A stretch of DNA of 64,000 bases. Origin: Mesorhizobium sp. AR02 (GTDB taxonomy: Bacteria; Pseudomonadota; Alphaproteobacteria; Rhizobiales; Rhizobiaceae). The position numbers were made by a program, and so were the translations under genes. Of the stretch, positions 18,212 to 26,919 are shown piece by piece; position 1 is the first letter of the stretch; each line of letters opens with the position of its first letter. Below the pieces are notes generated by a model that saw nothing but the letters and a program-made list of their open reading frames with translations, was not told where the DNA came from and searched no databases. Location of the stretch: the NCBI RefSeq assembly GCF_024746835.1, contig NZ_CP080530.1:372001-436000 (forward strand). The letters run 5' to 3'.

Positions 18212-19171
18212 ATGACACTTGCTGCAGCCGAACCTGCAACGACTCTCCCGGCCATTGAGCAACGGCACCGGGATCAACGGCAATATCCCCACGGCGTGGC
18301 CTTCATGGATGGTCAGTACCTTCCAATGTCCGAAGCCAAGGTGTCCGTTCTGGACTGGGGCTTTCTGCATTCAGATGCCACCTACGATACCGTTCACGTG
18401 TGGGATGGGAGGTTCTTCAGGCTGGACCTGCACATGGACCGGTTCTTCCGCGGGATGGAAAAGCTGCGCATGAAACTGGCCTACACCCGCAGTGAGATCG
18501 AGAAAATCCTGTCCACCTGCGTGGCGCTGTCCGGGCACAAGTCAGCCTATGTCGAAATGATTTGCACGCGAGGCGGCTCGCCGAACTTTAGCCGTGACCC
18601 GCGCCAGTCGGAAAACAGGTTCATCGCATTCGCGGTGCCGTTCGGGTCGGTTGCCAACAAGGAGCAGCTGGAGCGCGGCCTGCATGTCGCCATTAGCAAC
18701 ACCGTCCGGATCCCCCCCAAGTCGATCGATCCGACCATCAAGAATTATCACTGGCTCGATCTGGTGAAGGGCCTGTTCGATGCGTACGACTACGGTGCCG
18801 AAACTGCATTGATCGTCGACATAAACGACAACATTGCCGAGGGGCCTGGCTTCAACGTTTTCAGCGTCAAAGAGGGCCGCTTGAAGACACCGGCCTATGG
18901 CGTCCTTGCCGGCATTACCCGCCAGACCGTATTTGATCTATGCGGCGAATTGGGCCTCTCTGTCAGCGCCGGCGACATTGATCGCGACGAGCTGAAGGGC
19001 TCCGATGAGGTTTTCATTACGTCTACCGCGGGCGGGATCATGCCGGTGTCCAAGATTGACGAGACCGTCATAGGCGACGGCAAGGTTGGCGCTCTGACTC
19101 GCCAGCTGACAGACCTGTACTGGGAGAAGCATGCTGATCCGGCATGGTCGACCGCGGTAGATTACGCGTAG
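18212..19171 (+). CDS. Class IV PLP aminotransferase (BCAT/D-amino acid transaminase family)
   Basis: A 319-residue fold-type IV aminotransferase. The N-terminal pattern [20 protein letters not shown], the Schiff-base Lys in [10 protein letters not shown] and the PLP-phosphate loops ([26 protein letters not shown]) are clear. The family holds branched-chain, D-amino acid and (R)-selective amine transaminases plus aminodeoxychorismate lyase. The D-amino-acid setting here favours a D-specific or (R)-amine role, which is inference. The start at 18212 follows ggaggactcagga, a strong ribosome site. kbl follows 67 bp later on the same strand. Confidence 0.9.
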   Translation: MTLAAAEPATTLPAIEQRHRDQRQYPHGVAFMDGQYLPMSEAKVSVLDWGFLHSDATYDTVHVWDGRFFRLDLHMDRFFRGMEKLRMKLAYTRSEIEKILSTCVALSGHKSAYVEMICTRGGSPNFSRDPRQSENRFIAFAVPFGSVANKEQLERGLHVAISNTVRIPPKSIDPTIKNYHWLDLVKGLFDAYDYGAETALIVDINDNIAEGPGFNVFSVKEGRLKTPAYGVLAGITRQTVFDLCGELGLSVSAGDIDRDELKGSDEVFITSTAGGIMPVSKIDETVIGDGKVGALTRQLTDLYWEKHADPAWSTAVDYA

Positions 19172-19238
19172 TACCGCAATTTATTTGCCGACAGGTCCTC
19201 CCCAGTGCGGGGAGGGCTGTGCTGCCGCGAGTCTGCCG

Positions 19239-20423
19239 ATGACCGACGATTTCATTTCTCATCTCTCGAACGAACTCGCCGGCCTGAAATCGGCCGGCCT
19301 CTACAAATCCGAACGGGTAATCACCTCGATGCAATCGGCCGAGATCGAGGTCGGCGGCGAGAAGGTGCTGAATTTCTGTGCCAACAACTATCTCGGCCTC
19401 GCCGACAGCGCCGAATTGCGCGAGGCGGCCAAGCAGGCGCTCGACCGCTATGGCTACGGCATGGCCTCGGTGCGCTTCATCTGCGGCACGCAGGAAGAGC
19501 ACAAGCAGCTGGAAGCGACGATTTCGTCCTTCCTCGGCATGGACGACACCATCCTCTACGGCTCCTGCTTCGACGCCAATGGCGGTCTGTTCGAGACGCT
19601 GCTCGGCGAGGAGGACGCCATCATTTCCGACGCGCTGAACCACGCCTCGATCATCGATGGCGTCCGGCTGTCGAAGGCAAAGCGTTTTCGCTACGCCAAC
19701 AACGACATGGCCGAATTGGAGTCGCGGCTGAAGGAAGCGAAGGATTGCCGCTTCCGGCTGATCGCGACGGACGGCGTGTTCTCGATGGACGGCATCATCG
19801 CCAATCTGAAAGGCGTCTGTGACCTCGCCGAGAAATACGACGCCATGGTCATGGTCGACGACAGCCATGCCGTCGGCTTCGTCGGCAAGAACGGCCGTGG
19901 CTCGGCCGAGCATTGCGGCGTCGAGGGCAGGGTGGACATCATCACCGGCACGCTCGGCAAGGCGCTGGGCGGCGCCTCCGGAGGCTATACATCGGGCAAA
20001 AGCCAAGTCGTCGATTGGCTGCGCCAGCGCTCACGGCCCTATCTGTTCTCCAACACGCTGATGCCGGCGATCGCCGGCGCCTCGATAAAAGTGTTTGACA
20101 TGATCCGCCACGGCGATGCGCTGCGCGAACGCCTCTATGCCAATGCCGCGCGGTTCCGATCCGAGATGGGCAAGCTCGGCTTCACGTTGGCCGGCGCCGA
20201 CCACCCGATCATCCCGGTGATGCTGGGCGAGGCGACGCTGGCGCAGGAGGTGGCGGCGCGCATGCTGAAGCGCGGCATCTATGTCATCGGCTTTTCGTTC
20301 CCGGTGGTGCCGAAAGGCCAGGCGCGCATCCGCACGCAGATGTCGGCCGCCCACTCCAGCGCCGACATCGACCGCGCCGTTGCGGCGCTTGCGGAGGTAG
20401 CAAGGGAACTTTCGGTTATATGA
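19239..20423 (+). CDS. kbl: 2-amino-3-ketobutyrate CoA ligase (glycine C-acetyltransferase)
   Basis: A 394-residue alpha-oxoamine synthase that interconverts 2-amino-3-ketobutyrate plus CoA with glycine plus acetyl-CoA. Diagnostic features are [14 protein letters not shown], the PLP-binding Lys in [17 protein letters not shown] and [20 protein letters not shown]. Overall it fits Kbl rather than BioF or ALA synthase. No threonine dehydrogenase (tdh) gene, its usual partner, is beside it. Codon use is more GC-rich and regular than in the flanking genes. The start at 19239 gives the standard Kbl N-terminus; longer in-frame starts would run into the intergenic region. It makes or consumes glycine, as does the riboswitch-controlled operon that converges on it. 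Confidence 0.95.
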   Translation: MTDDFISHLSNELAGLKSAGLYKSERVITSMQSAEIEVGGEKVLNFCANNYLGLADSAELREAAKQALDRYGYGMASVRFICGTQEEHKQLEATISSFLGMDDTILYGSCFDANGGLFETLLGEEDAIISDALNHASIIDGVRLSKAKRFRYANNDMAELESRLKEAKDCRFRLIATDGVFSMDGIIANLKGVCDLAEKYDAMVMVDDSHAVGFVGKNGRGSAEHCGVEGRVDIITGTLGKALGGASGGYTSGKSQVVDWLRQRSRPYLFSNTLMPAIAGASIKVFDMIRHGDALRERLYANAARFRSEMGKLGFTLAGADHPIIPVMLGEATLAQEVAARMLKRGIYVIGFSFPVVPKGQARIRTQMSAAHSSADIDRAVAALAEVARELSVI

Positions 20424-20478
20424 CCCGCCTCTAAATCTCGCCGCAAATCGGAGGTTCGGGCGAGAGCCTTGAACCCCA

Positions 20479-21648
20479 TCAGCCTATCTGAGCTAGCTGC
20501 TTCGGCGCCCGAACTGTGAGCAGCTGGGCCTTTCCTTCAGTGACCACGACCGTTTCCTCGTGGAGGACGATTTTACCGGGCTCGTACTCCAAGGCAGGCT
20601 CAATGCAGAGCACCATGCCCGGCTGCAGCATCGTCTTGTCCTCCAGTCGAATTGACGGCGGTTCGGTCAGCCGCAACCCAAGCCCATGTCCCATGCGTCC
20701 GTTGCTATTGAGGTCCGCCCCACCCGAAGAGAGTGCTTTGGCCATCTGTTCAAAGACAAATCCGGCGGTAACGCCTGCTGTCGCCGCTTGAAGGCCAATC
20801 TCGTGCGCTTCCCAAACCTTCTCTTGAGCATACCGTAGGGCATCTGTAGCCCTGCCAACCTGGTAGTTGCGATCGTAATCGCAGAAATACCCGTCGAAGG
20901 TCGTACCCGTGTCGATGAAGAGCAGGTCACCATCAGCGATTGGCCGGTCCCTTGGCCCGCCCGTAATCTCGAAAGGCCCGCCGACGTCGGATCTGCAAAT
21001 CAGGAACGGGATAGCGCCGGCGCCGCCCATATTGAGGCGACCGCGGAATTCCCGAAGGATCGTACGTTCCGTATCGCCGATTTTAACGAAATCGGGCACT
21101 TGGGCGTATACGGCACCCGCGATGTCGACAGCCTTTTTGATCTTACTGACCTCGGCCGCGCTCTTGATCATGCGGAGCTGCCAAATGAGGCTTGCGCCAT
21201 CGACAATCTCGACGCCTTTCAGATCACCGATGATCGCATTCAATTGCGTTACCGGCATTCCCAGTCGCAATTCGAAACCAAGCTCGGCCCCGACCCGTCC
21301 GTGTCGCCGGGGCAGGTCGGACATCGCAGCGACAACGAGAGATGTGCCTTCATCCTCGGGCCTAGGCGACGGCCAGGATCTGATTTCCTTGATCCATGTC
21401 TTCTCGATGATAGCCCTTCCGATCTCTGGAATGATTGCAAGGGGCGCCCCGGTAGCAGGCACTAGCACGAACCAGGGTCGGGTGTAGCTCTCCCAGAACG
21501 TGGAATCGACACCGATGAAGTACCGGATATTGTCCATCGAAGTGAGCAACAAGCCATCCAGGCGATGTTGACCCATCAACTGCTGAGCCCTGGCGACACG
21601 CTCTTCGAACTCAGACGGCGCAAATCCGTAGGAGGCTTGCTGATCCAT
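20479..21648 (-). CDS. M24 family metallopeptidase (Xaa-Pro dipeptidase/ectoine hydrolase-like)
   Basis: A 389-residue pita-bread-fold enzyme with an N-terminal creatinase-like domain and a C-terminal M24 domain. All five metal ligands can be placed: two Asp in FIDTGTTFDGYFCDYDR, His in RMGHGLGLRLTEPP, Glu in LCIEPALEYEPG and Glu in VLHEETVVV. Family members cleave Xaa-Pro dipeptides, creatine or ectoine. The choice cannot be made from sequence alone, but an amidohydrolase-type action on an imported compound fits the neighbours. It is the third gene on the minus strand behind the riboswitch (dehydrogenase, GlcG-like, M24), with a gap of about 190 bp before it. Confidence 0.9.
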   Translation of the reverse strand: MDQQASYGFAPSEFEERVARAQQLMGQHRLDGLLLTSMDNIRYFIGVDSTFWESYTRPWFVLVPATGAPLAIIPEIGRAIIEKTWIKEIRSWPSPRPEDEGTSLVVAAMSDLPRRHGRVGAELGFELRLGMPVTQLNAIIGDLKGVEIVDGASLIWQLRMIKSAAEVSKIKKAVDIAGAVYAQVPDFVKIGDTERTILREFRGRLNMGGAGAIPFLICRSDVGGPFEITGGPRDRPIADGDLLFIDTGTTFDGYFCDYDRNYQVGRATDALRYAQEKVWEAHEIGLQAATAGVTAGFVFEQMAKALSSGGADLNSNGRMGHGLGLRLTEPPSIRLEDKTMLQPGMVLCIEPALEYEPGKIVLHEETVVVTEGKAQLLTVRAPKQLAQIG

Positions 21649-21839
21649 TCGACAACCCTGTCTATCCAAACGTTCTCGACCTTGGCGGCTGCATCTGCCC
21701 ACCATCCTAAAGGCGCTCAGTGCACGAAAGATGCCAAAATCGCGCCGGCGGCGCAGACGCTATTTCAAATGTGCCTGATCGTCCGCGAGATCTTCGTCAC
21801 TTGCCCGACGGGCACAAGGCCTTTCGTTGGTTGCCCGAA

Positions 21840-22271
21840 TCAGGCCGCTTGAGCATTCAAACCGCCTATCTCGATTGCTTCCACGGCCACTGCTTCATCG
21901 TTGTCAGATGTATCTCCGGTAATCCCTACCGCACCAAGCAACCGACCGGCCTCGTCTCGCACCAGGACGCCCCCGGGGACGGGAACAATCTTTCCGCCTG
22001 ATATAGCGGTCAGGCCGGCTACAAAGTGAGGTCGGTCGGCTGATGCTTTGTCGAGCCAGCGCGAACCGAAACCGACGGCCAAAGCTCCGTAAGCCTTGCC
22101 GAATGCAATTTCAAAGCGGAGCATTGAAGCCCCGTCCTGCTTCTGAAACGCGACCAAGTGGCCGCCAGCATCCAGGACCGCAACGCTCAAGGGCTTAAGA
22201 CCCTTCCCGCTTGCTGTAGAGCACGCCCGACTAATGATGGAATTGGCAACTTCCAATGTCAGCTTGGTCAT
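21840..22271 (-). CDS. GlcG/HbpS-like (DUF336) protein
   Basis: A 143-residue protein of the GlcG/HbpS family: LSVAVLDAGGHLVAFQKQDG, then GKIVPVPGGVLVRDEAGRLL and GAVGITGDTSDNDEAVAVEA. Family members bind haem or small ligands or accompany oxidative catabolic enzymes; no reaction can be assigned. It starts 38 bp after the end of the D-amino-acid dehydrogenase gene and is probably co-transcribed with it. Confidence 0.9.
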   Translation of the reverse strand: MTKLTLEVANSIISRACSTASGKGLKPLSVAVLDAGGHLVAFQKQDGASMLRFEIAFGKAYGALAVGFGSRWLDKASADRPHFVAGLTAISGGKIVPVPGGVLVRDEAGRLLGAVGITGDTSDNDEAVAVEAIEIGGLNAQAA

Positions 22272-22308
22272 ATTGGATTTTCCCTTGAGCTTGTTAACTG
22301 GGCGTCTT

Positions 22309-23547
22309 CTATGCCGCCATACGAGCATCGACCGGTAGATCGGCAGCCACAACCGTGGCCAGCATGGCCGATGTTGCAGCAGAAAGCGTCCACCCTAGAT
22401 GCCCGTGTCCCGTATTATAGAAGACACCTGGAACCCGGCCTTTGCCGACCCGGGGCATCATGTTCGGCATCATGGGTCGCAGCCCTGCCCACGGCACAAC
22501 GTGTTCAGTTACCACTTTCGGGAACATCATCCGCGTCCAGTCGACCAAAGGTCTGATGCGATCTTCACGGATGTCGAAATTGACGCCGTTGAACTCTGTA
22601 GTACCTGCCACGCGCAGGCGGGCTGCGCCGAGGCGGCTGGTCACGATTTTTGCGCGGTCGTCCAGAATGCTTACCCAAGGCGCCGAGGAATCTGCCGCAG
22701 ACCCCTCCAACTCCACCGTAATTGAATAGCCTTTCACCGGATAAATATTGATGCGATCCCCGAGCATCGCAGCGATATCGCGGCTATTTGTTCCCGCACA
22801 CACTACAATGCCATCGGCTTCTAGCGTCAGATCGGCGCCATCAGTTGTGCAAACCAGGCTAAAGCGATCCCGGTGTTCAATCCGGATCACCGCAGCGTCA
22901 TAGATGAATTGGGCGCCGCGCTTTGTGCAGGCCTTCTCCAAACCCGCGCAATATTTGTGGATGTCGCCGGTCGAATCCGACGGGGTGTAAAACCCTCCAT
23001 AAAAATTGCCATGCAAGGCAGGTTCAATCCCGGCAAATTCGCTGGGCGTCACCGATCGCCGATCGAGGCCGCCCTCGTTCAGCATCTCATTCACCTTTGA
23101 CGCGTGATCGAAGCCGGCTTTATCCCAATAAACATGCAGGATCCCGCGACGGACGTGATCAAAGTCGATCCCTTCACGGTCGGCGATCTCGAAGAGGTGT
23201 TTGCGAGCCGCGATAGCCAGGCGGGTCGTTTCAATCGTGTTCTCGCGATATCGCGAAATATGGGACACGAATTCCAGCAGCCAGCTGTACTTGTGCCACG
23301 ACGGGGTAGGGTTCATGAGGAGCGGTGCATCCCGCCGAAGCATCCACTTGATGCCCTTGAGGACGGTCGACCAGTGATTCCAGACTTCGGCATTGCTCGC
23401 GGACAGCTGGCCGCCGTTGGCGAACGACGTTTCCATCGCGGCATAGCGGCGCCGCTCAACCACAGTCACGTCGTAGCCTTGCTCCAACAAAGCATAGGCC
23501 GTCGACACACCGGCAATTCCGGCGCCAATTACAATGATTTTGGGCAT
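22309..23547 (-). CDS. D-amino acid dehydrogenase/glycine oxidase-like FAD protein (DadA family)
   Basis: A 412-residue FAD oxidoreductase of the DAO family. The dinucleotide-binding motif IVIGAGIAGVSTAYALLEQG opens the protein, followed by the DadA-like NGGQLSASNAEVWNHWSTVL. Near the C-terminus the sequence GVFYNTGHGHLGWTLS is the family's substrate/FAD loop. Such enzymes deaminate D-amino acids to keto acids, passing electrons to the quinone pool; some act on glycine or sarcosine. A tandem glycine riboswitch lies 50-220 bp upstream in the same orientation, so expression probably responds to glycine. It heads an operon with the GlcG-like gene and perhaps the M24 peptidase. Confidence 0.93.
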   Translation of the reverse strand: MPKIIVIGAGIAGVSTAYALLEQGYDVTVVERRRYAAMETSFANGGQLSASNAEVWNHWSTVLKGIKWMLRRDAPLLMNPTPSWHKYSWLLEFVSHISRYRENTIETTRLAIAARKHLFEIADREGIDFDHVRRGILHVYWDKAGFDHASKVNEMLNEGGLDRRSVTPSEFAGIEPALHGNFYGGFYTPSDSTGDIHKYCAGLEKACTKRGAQFIYDAAVIRIEHRDRFSLVCTTDGADLTLEADGIVVCAGTNSRDIAAMLGDRINIYPVKGYSITVELEGSAADSSAPWVSILDDRAKIVTSRLGAARLRVAGTTEFNGVNFDIREDRIRPLVDWTRMMFPKVVTEHVVPWAGLRPMMPNMMPRVGKGRVPGVFYNTGHGHLGWTLSAATSAMLATVVAADLPVDARMAA

Positions 23548-23597
23548 TCTGAACTCCGAACAGTACAATGGGGTGCGAGACTGGCCCGCGGCGAATC

Positions 23598-23766
23598 CCC
23601 AAATCTGTCTCGGGTACCTGAGAGCTTAACCGGACTTGCCGGCTTTCCCCTTCGGTGGACGCTCGAAGCGTCTCTCTCCAGATCGTTCGGCAGTGCGGTC
23701 ACTTTTGCCTGAGAGTTTCCTTGGGGGGTTGCTCCGTCGGCGTCGGCAGTTGCCGATCTCTCCCGT
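23598..23766 (-). ncRNA. Tandem glycine riboswitch
   Basis: On the minus strand two successive glycine-aptamer patterns can be read. Aptamer I (about 23766-23698) runs from GGGAGAGATCGGC to ACTCTCAGGCAAAAGTGACC. Aptamer II (about 23682-23600) runs from CTGGAGAGAGACGC, through CACCGAAGGGG, to GCTCTCAGGTACCCGAGACA. These are the conserved blocks of the gcvT-type element, and the two-domain layout is the usual cooperative form. It precedes the FAD dehydrogenase gene by about 50 nt. I see no clear terminator between them, so control may act on translation initiation. Confidence 0.9.
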
Positions 23767-24066
23767 CCAGCCTTTGAACACCACAACTATACGATCATAG
23801 ACCATACCTTGGTCGCCATTTCGATATCTGTGCTGAAATGAGCGGATCATTTTTCCGGTGTTTTTGACCGATATGAGCCCATCGTGCCCGATTTGAGAAA
23901 TCGGCTGAGAGTGGTCCTGGCACACTGGTAAGCGGTTGACATCGCACCTGATGAGGTCAGTTCGTCTAAAGCTGAGCGGAAGCAGCACTGCCGGCCTATA
24001 GGCCCCGATTTAACATAATGGATATTATCGGTACATCGACAAGCAATTGATTTCAAATAGGATTCG
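23767..24066. other. Intergenic stretch upstream of riboswitch
   Basis: 300 bp between the riboswitch and the inverted-repeat-bounded element. The region is moderately AT-rich (especially 24010-24060) and should contain the promoter of the riboswitch transcript. No gene is apparent. Confidence 0.4.
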
Positions 24067-24684
24067 TCAAGTTCCATAATTTATATTATGCAACATTCGC
24101 AATCCCCGTTTGTATGTGTTCTTGTACTTCATGAACATGCCTTGGAGATTATGCGTTACTGAGATCTCTGGCAAGATGATCAAGAGCGAGCGCATTGCGA
24201 AAAGCAATGAAAGCGCAAGGCTGGACGCCGCCTCCTCAAGCTCGTCCCTCTCCACCTTGGGCTCCAGCGTCAAGTGGACGTGGCCGTCCTTATCCTTAAA
24301 AACGTGACGGTGCAGCGACGTCCAGCTTACATGCAATGCATCGGCCGATATTTCTCGGTAGACGTGACTGAGTCTTGGCACGGGCGAGTCGATGTCGGAA
24401 ACTTGCAAGCGCTGCTTGGGGCCGTGCATTCGCTTGATGAACCCATTGAGGACACTGGCCTGGTCCTTGGGTAGTCGGCCTTCATTGACAGCCAGATGCC
24501 GTTTGGCGCGAGAACGCCTGCTGTGCTCGTCGTCCTCTTTCAATCGGGTGAGGTATTGGGGGTCAGTTTCGGCGGCATAGAGGTGTAGGGCACAATCGAT
24601 GACTGACCGGCAGGCGTTCCTGAAGGCCAGTTCTCGCCTGGCATCGATAAGCACCAGGGCGCTTCTTGGCGCCGACGTGAGCAC
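24067..24684 (-). CDS. Hypothetical protein (possibly DUF5677-like) inside inverted-repeat element
   Basis: A protein of about 205 residues with a GTG start; I know no function. It is largely helical, with ELAFRNACRSVIDCALHLYA near the start, SHVYREISADALHVSWTSLH in the middle and a hydrophobic segment ASSLALSLLFAMRSLLIIL near the C-terminus. The middle part is reminiscent of DUF5677 proteins. Its last codons are read from the left arm of the 22-bp inverted repeat and the stop lies just outside it, which suggests it belongs to the mobile unit. It follows the transposase gene on the same strand. Confidence 0.6.
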   Translation of the reverse strand: MLTSAPRSALVLIDARRELAFRNACRSVIDCALHLYAAETDPQYLTRLKEDDEHSRRSRAKRHLAVNEGRLPKDQASVLNGFIKRMHGPKQRLQVSDIDSPVPRLSHVYREISADALHVSWTSLHRHVFKDKDGHVHLTLEPKVERDELEEAASSLALSLLFAMRSLLIILPEISVTHNLQGMFMKYKNTYKRGLRMLHNINYGT

Positions 24685-26283
24685 CCGATCGGGCGTCGGC
24701 TGGTCAGGGTTGCGCAGCCCGATCGGGGGCGTTCCAATAGGGCTCCTCGGCTTTAGCTTTGAGAGCTGACTTCACTCGGCAGCATCCAGCCTTGCCAGCG
24801 CTTGTTGTCGACGCGCGATGACAGCAGGATCATTCATGAAATCCTTCCTACGCCCCGGCTTCCTGTCGCGCTTCTGATAGCCAGTCTGTTCGCTGTTCGT
24901 CTTAATCTTCGGCGCGGGCCGAGCCTCATCTTGCTGGCTCTTGATCCAGGATAGAACCTCGCCAAGCCGCTTGTTCTCGGTGACCGCGGCGTGGGTGACG
25001 CGCTGCTCTTTGTCGAAGACAGTGTAGGGCAGGGAGCATGCCTTCCACCGAACATCCAGGCGACCGTCGGCGAACTCGTAAATATCGACATATCTGCCGA
25101 CCAGGCCGCATGAGATATCGTTCTTCTCCAGCATGATCTGCTTGCGTTCGTAGGAGAAAGACAATTGCTGGCCGACATAGCGCTGCTCGCGTTTGCAGAG
25201 CAGGTCGCGGAGTCGATCGGCCGGCATGTTCAAGACACGATGCAGATTGTCCGGCCGGGTGGGGATCTTCGCAAACTTGTCGTTGAAGCTGGTCGTGAAT
25301 GCCGGCAGAAAAGCGTTGGCTTCTTCGATATCTGAGATGCCAGCAAGACGCAGTTCCTTCACAAGCCGGTCCTGCAGCGTGCGATTGACACGTTCTACCC
25401 GGCCCTTGGCCTGGCTCGAATTGGCGCACAGGATCTCGATGTTGAGCTCGGACAAGGCTCGGCCGAATTGCGTCATGCCGCGGCCGGCACGAGCCTCGGC
25501 CTTCGCCACCCGAAATACCGTGTGCTTGTCGGAATAGAACGCCACTGGGCAGCCGTGCGCCTTCAGATAAAGATCCAAGGCCTCGAAGTAACTGAACGTG
25601 CTCTCCGACTTCACGAAGCGCAGTTGCTGAAGCTTGCCGGTCGCGTCATCGATGAAGACGAGCAGGGTGCATGGACCGCCCCGCTCCTCGAACCATCGAT
25701 GCTCGCTGCCGTCGATCTGCACCAACTCGCCATAGGCTTCGCGGCGCAAGCGCGGCTGATGGAATGTCCGGCGCTGCTTGCGCGACAGCCAGATTCCGGC
25801 CTCAGCCATCCATTTGCGCAGCGTCTCACGCGATACGGTGACACCATGATCCTCAGCCAGCTTCTCAGCCGCAAGCGTCGGGCCGAAGTCCAGATAGTGT
25901 TCGCGGATGAGCGATAGAGTGAAGTCCCGAACGCCGTCGACAATCTGACGGTTCGAGCGTCGGCCGCGCGCCTTGTGTCGCAGCGCGGAGGCACCGTCGA
26001 TTTGGAAAGTCTTCAAGAGCCTCTGGACCTGACGCCTGGTCAAGCCGAGCACATGTGCTGCCGTGACCGTTGTCATCCTTCGCTCGATGATCTTCGATAG
26101 AACCTCTATGCGTTGCAGCTCGCGTTCGCTCATCAACACCAATCCCACCTACAGTCTCCCTCGCTATCGGTGCCGGGGAGAATGGCATTCAGCAAAGCGG
26201 AAGCGACATTCCTACTTTGCAGAAGTGGGACATTTTAACTTTGCTCGTACACGCAAAAGTGGCATAATATAAATTATGGAACT
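24070..26283. mobile_element. ISNCY-type element with unknown gene, bounded by 22-bp inverted repeat
   Basis: A perfect 22-bp inverted repeat occurs at 24070-24091 and 26262-26283 (outer half AGTTCCATAAT, inner half TTATATTATGC). It encloses an unknown gene and an ISNCY-type transposase, 2214 bp in all. No clear target duplication flanks it. Short TTTGC/GCAAA-containing repeats near 26205-26260 upstream of the transposase look like transposase-binding sites. The true IS could be smaller, with its left end near 24750. Confidence 0.55.
24772..26148 (-). CDS. ISNCY family (IS1202-type) transposase
   Basis: A 458-residue DDE transposase. An N-terminal helix-turn-helix (TAAHVLGLTRRQVQRLLKTF) and a second HTH (GVTVSRETLRKWMAEAGIW) precede an rve-type integrase core: QIDGSEHRWFEE (first Asp), FYSDKHTVFRV (second Asp) and NSSQAKGRVERVNRTLQDRL (Glu). 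The C-terminal region has the ISNCY hallmark RPDNLHRVLNMPADRLRDLL. After the stop a GTG-initiated frame of 23 codons overlaps by 4 nt and is probably part of the element. Confidence 0.9.
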   Translation of the reverse strand: MGLVLMSERELQRIEVLSKIIERRMTTVTAAHVLGLTRRQVQRLLKTFQIDGASALRHKARGRRSNRQIVDGVRDFTLSLIREHYLDFGPTLAAEKLAEDHGVTVSRETLRKWMAEAGIWLSRKQRRTFHQPRLRREAYGELVQIDGSEHRWFEERGGPCTLLVFIDDATGKLQQLRFVKSESTFSYFEALDLYLKAHGCPVAFYSDKHTVFRVAKAEARAGRGMTQFGRALSELNIEILCANSSQAKGRVERVNRTLQDRLVKELRLAGISDIEEANAFLPAFTTSFNDKFAKIPTRPDNLHRVLNMPADRLRDLLCKREQRYVGQQLSFSYERKQIMLEKNDISCGLVGRYVDIYEFADGRLDVRWKACSLPYTVFDKEQRVTHAAVTENKRLGEVLSWIKSQQDEARPAPKIKTNSEQTGYQKRDRKPGRRKDFMNDPAVIARRQQALARLDAAE

Positions 26284-26592
26284 GACTAGTCATTGATACT
26301 ATTAACTAATTCGGTTTGCCATTCTCTATCCACTGTGTCGCGGATACATCCAGAAACCGGCCAAGTGAACGCAAATAGGCAACGATCTCCAGCTTCAGAA
26401 AATCGCGATCGCCGTGTGCTTCAGCTCAGACTCCGCGTCGACCATCTCCTCGATGTCTCGGAGCATGTTGCTGTGGTGACCTACGGCACAAATGTCGCAT
26501 CCGGCCTTGATGATTTCATCTACAAGGCCGGAGTTTCGCTCGCCTGCATTAGTCTCATCCTCGTCTCCCTTGGGCGCGGCGCCCGGTCTAGT
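26284..26592 (-). pseudogene. 3' fragment of an unknown gene cut by IS5-type element
   Basis: On the minus strand an open frame enters from the IS5-type end (about 26570) and stops at about 26399. It reads like real protein (for example LVDEIIKAGCDICAVGHHSN then MLRDIEEMVDAESELKHTAI). The 5' part is missing. I do not recognise the family. Either the IS5-type insertion or the rearrangement around it probably removed the start. Confidence 0.45.
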
Positions 26593-26919
26593 CTAGCAGG
26601 TTGTTGAAGAAGTCCACTTGCGGGCGGCGAAGTCTGCTTCGTCACCGCCATGGAAGCAGATTTGTCCGTTGATAGAGCCGTCTGGTTGGATTTCGGCCCA
26701 GCCATTGCCTTGGGCGTCATCCATTTCGTCATTGCCTTGCCAGGAGAAAGCGACATTGTTGCTGTCGCCCGCTTCGAAGATTTGCCCGATGACGCAGCCG
26801 AAGGCGAATTCGCCGGAGCCATCGGCCGCGAACTCAATGTAGGCGGGCTCCATCATGTCGCGATAGTCCTCGACATAGTCGGGCATCGCGATGATCCGCC
26901 AGCGGCCGATGAGGCTCAT
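26593..26919 (-). CDS. Passenger protein of IS5-type element, homologue of 16368-16712
   Basis: A 108-residue acidic protein. SLIGRWRIIAMPDYVEDYRD aligns with the start of the first passenger protein, and the Gly/Asp-rich core (FSWQGNDEMDDAQGNGWAEI) and the C-terminus SSTTC also correspond. The ATG overlaps the transposase stop by 4 nt exactly as in copy A. The C-terminal codons come from the inverted repeat, and the stop TAG is the target sequence CTAG. Function unknown. Confidence 0.75.
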   Translation of the reverse strand: MSLIGRWRIIAMPDYVEDYRDMMEPAYIEFAADGSGEFAFGCVIGQIFEAGDSNNVAFSWQGNDEMDDAQGNGWAEIQPDGSINGQICFHGGDEADFAARKWTSSTTC

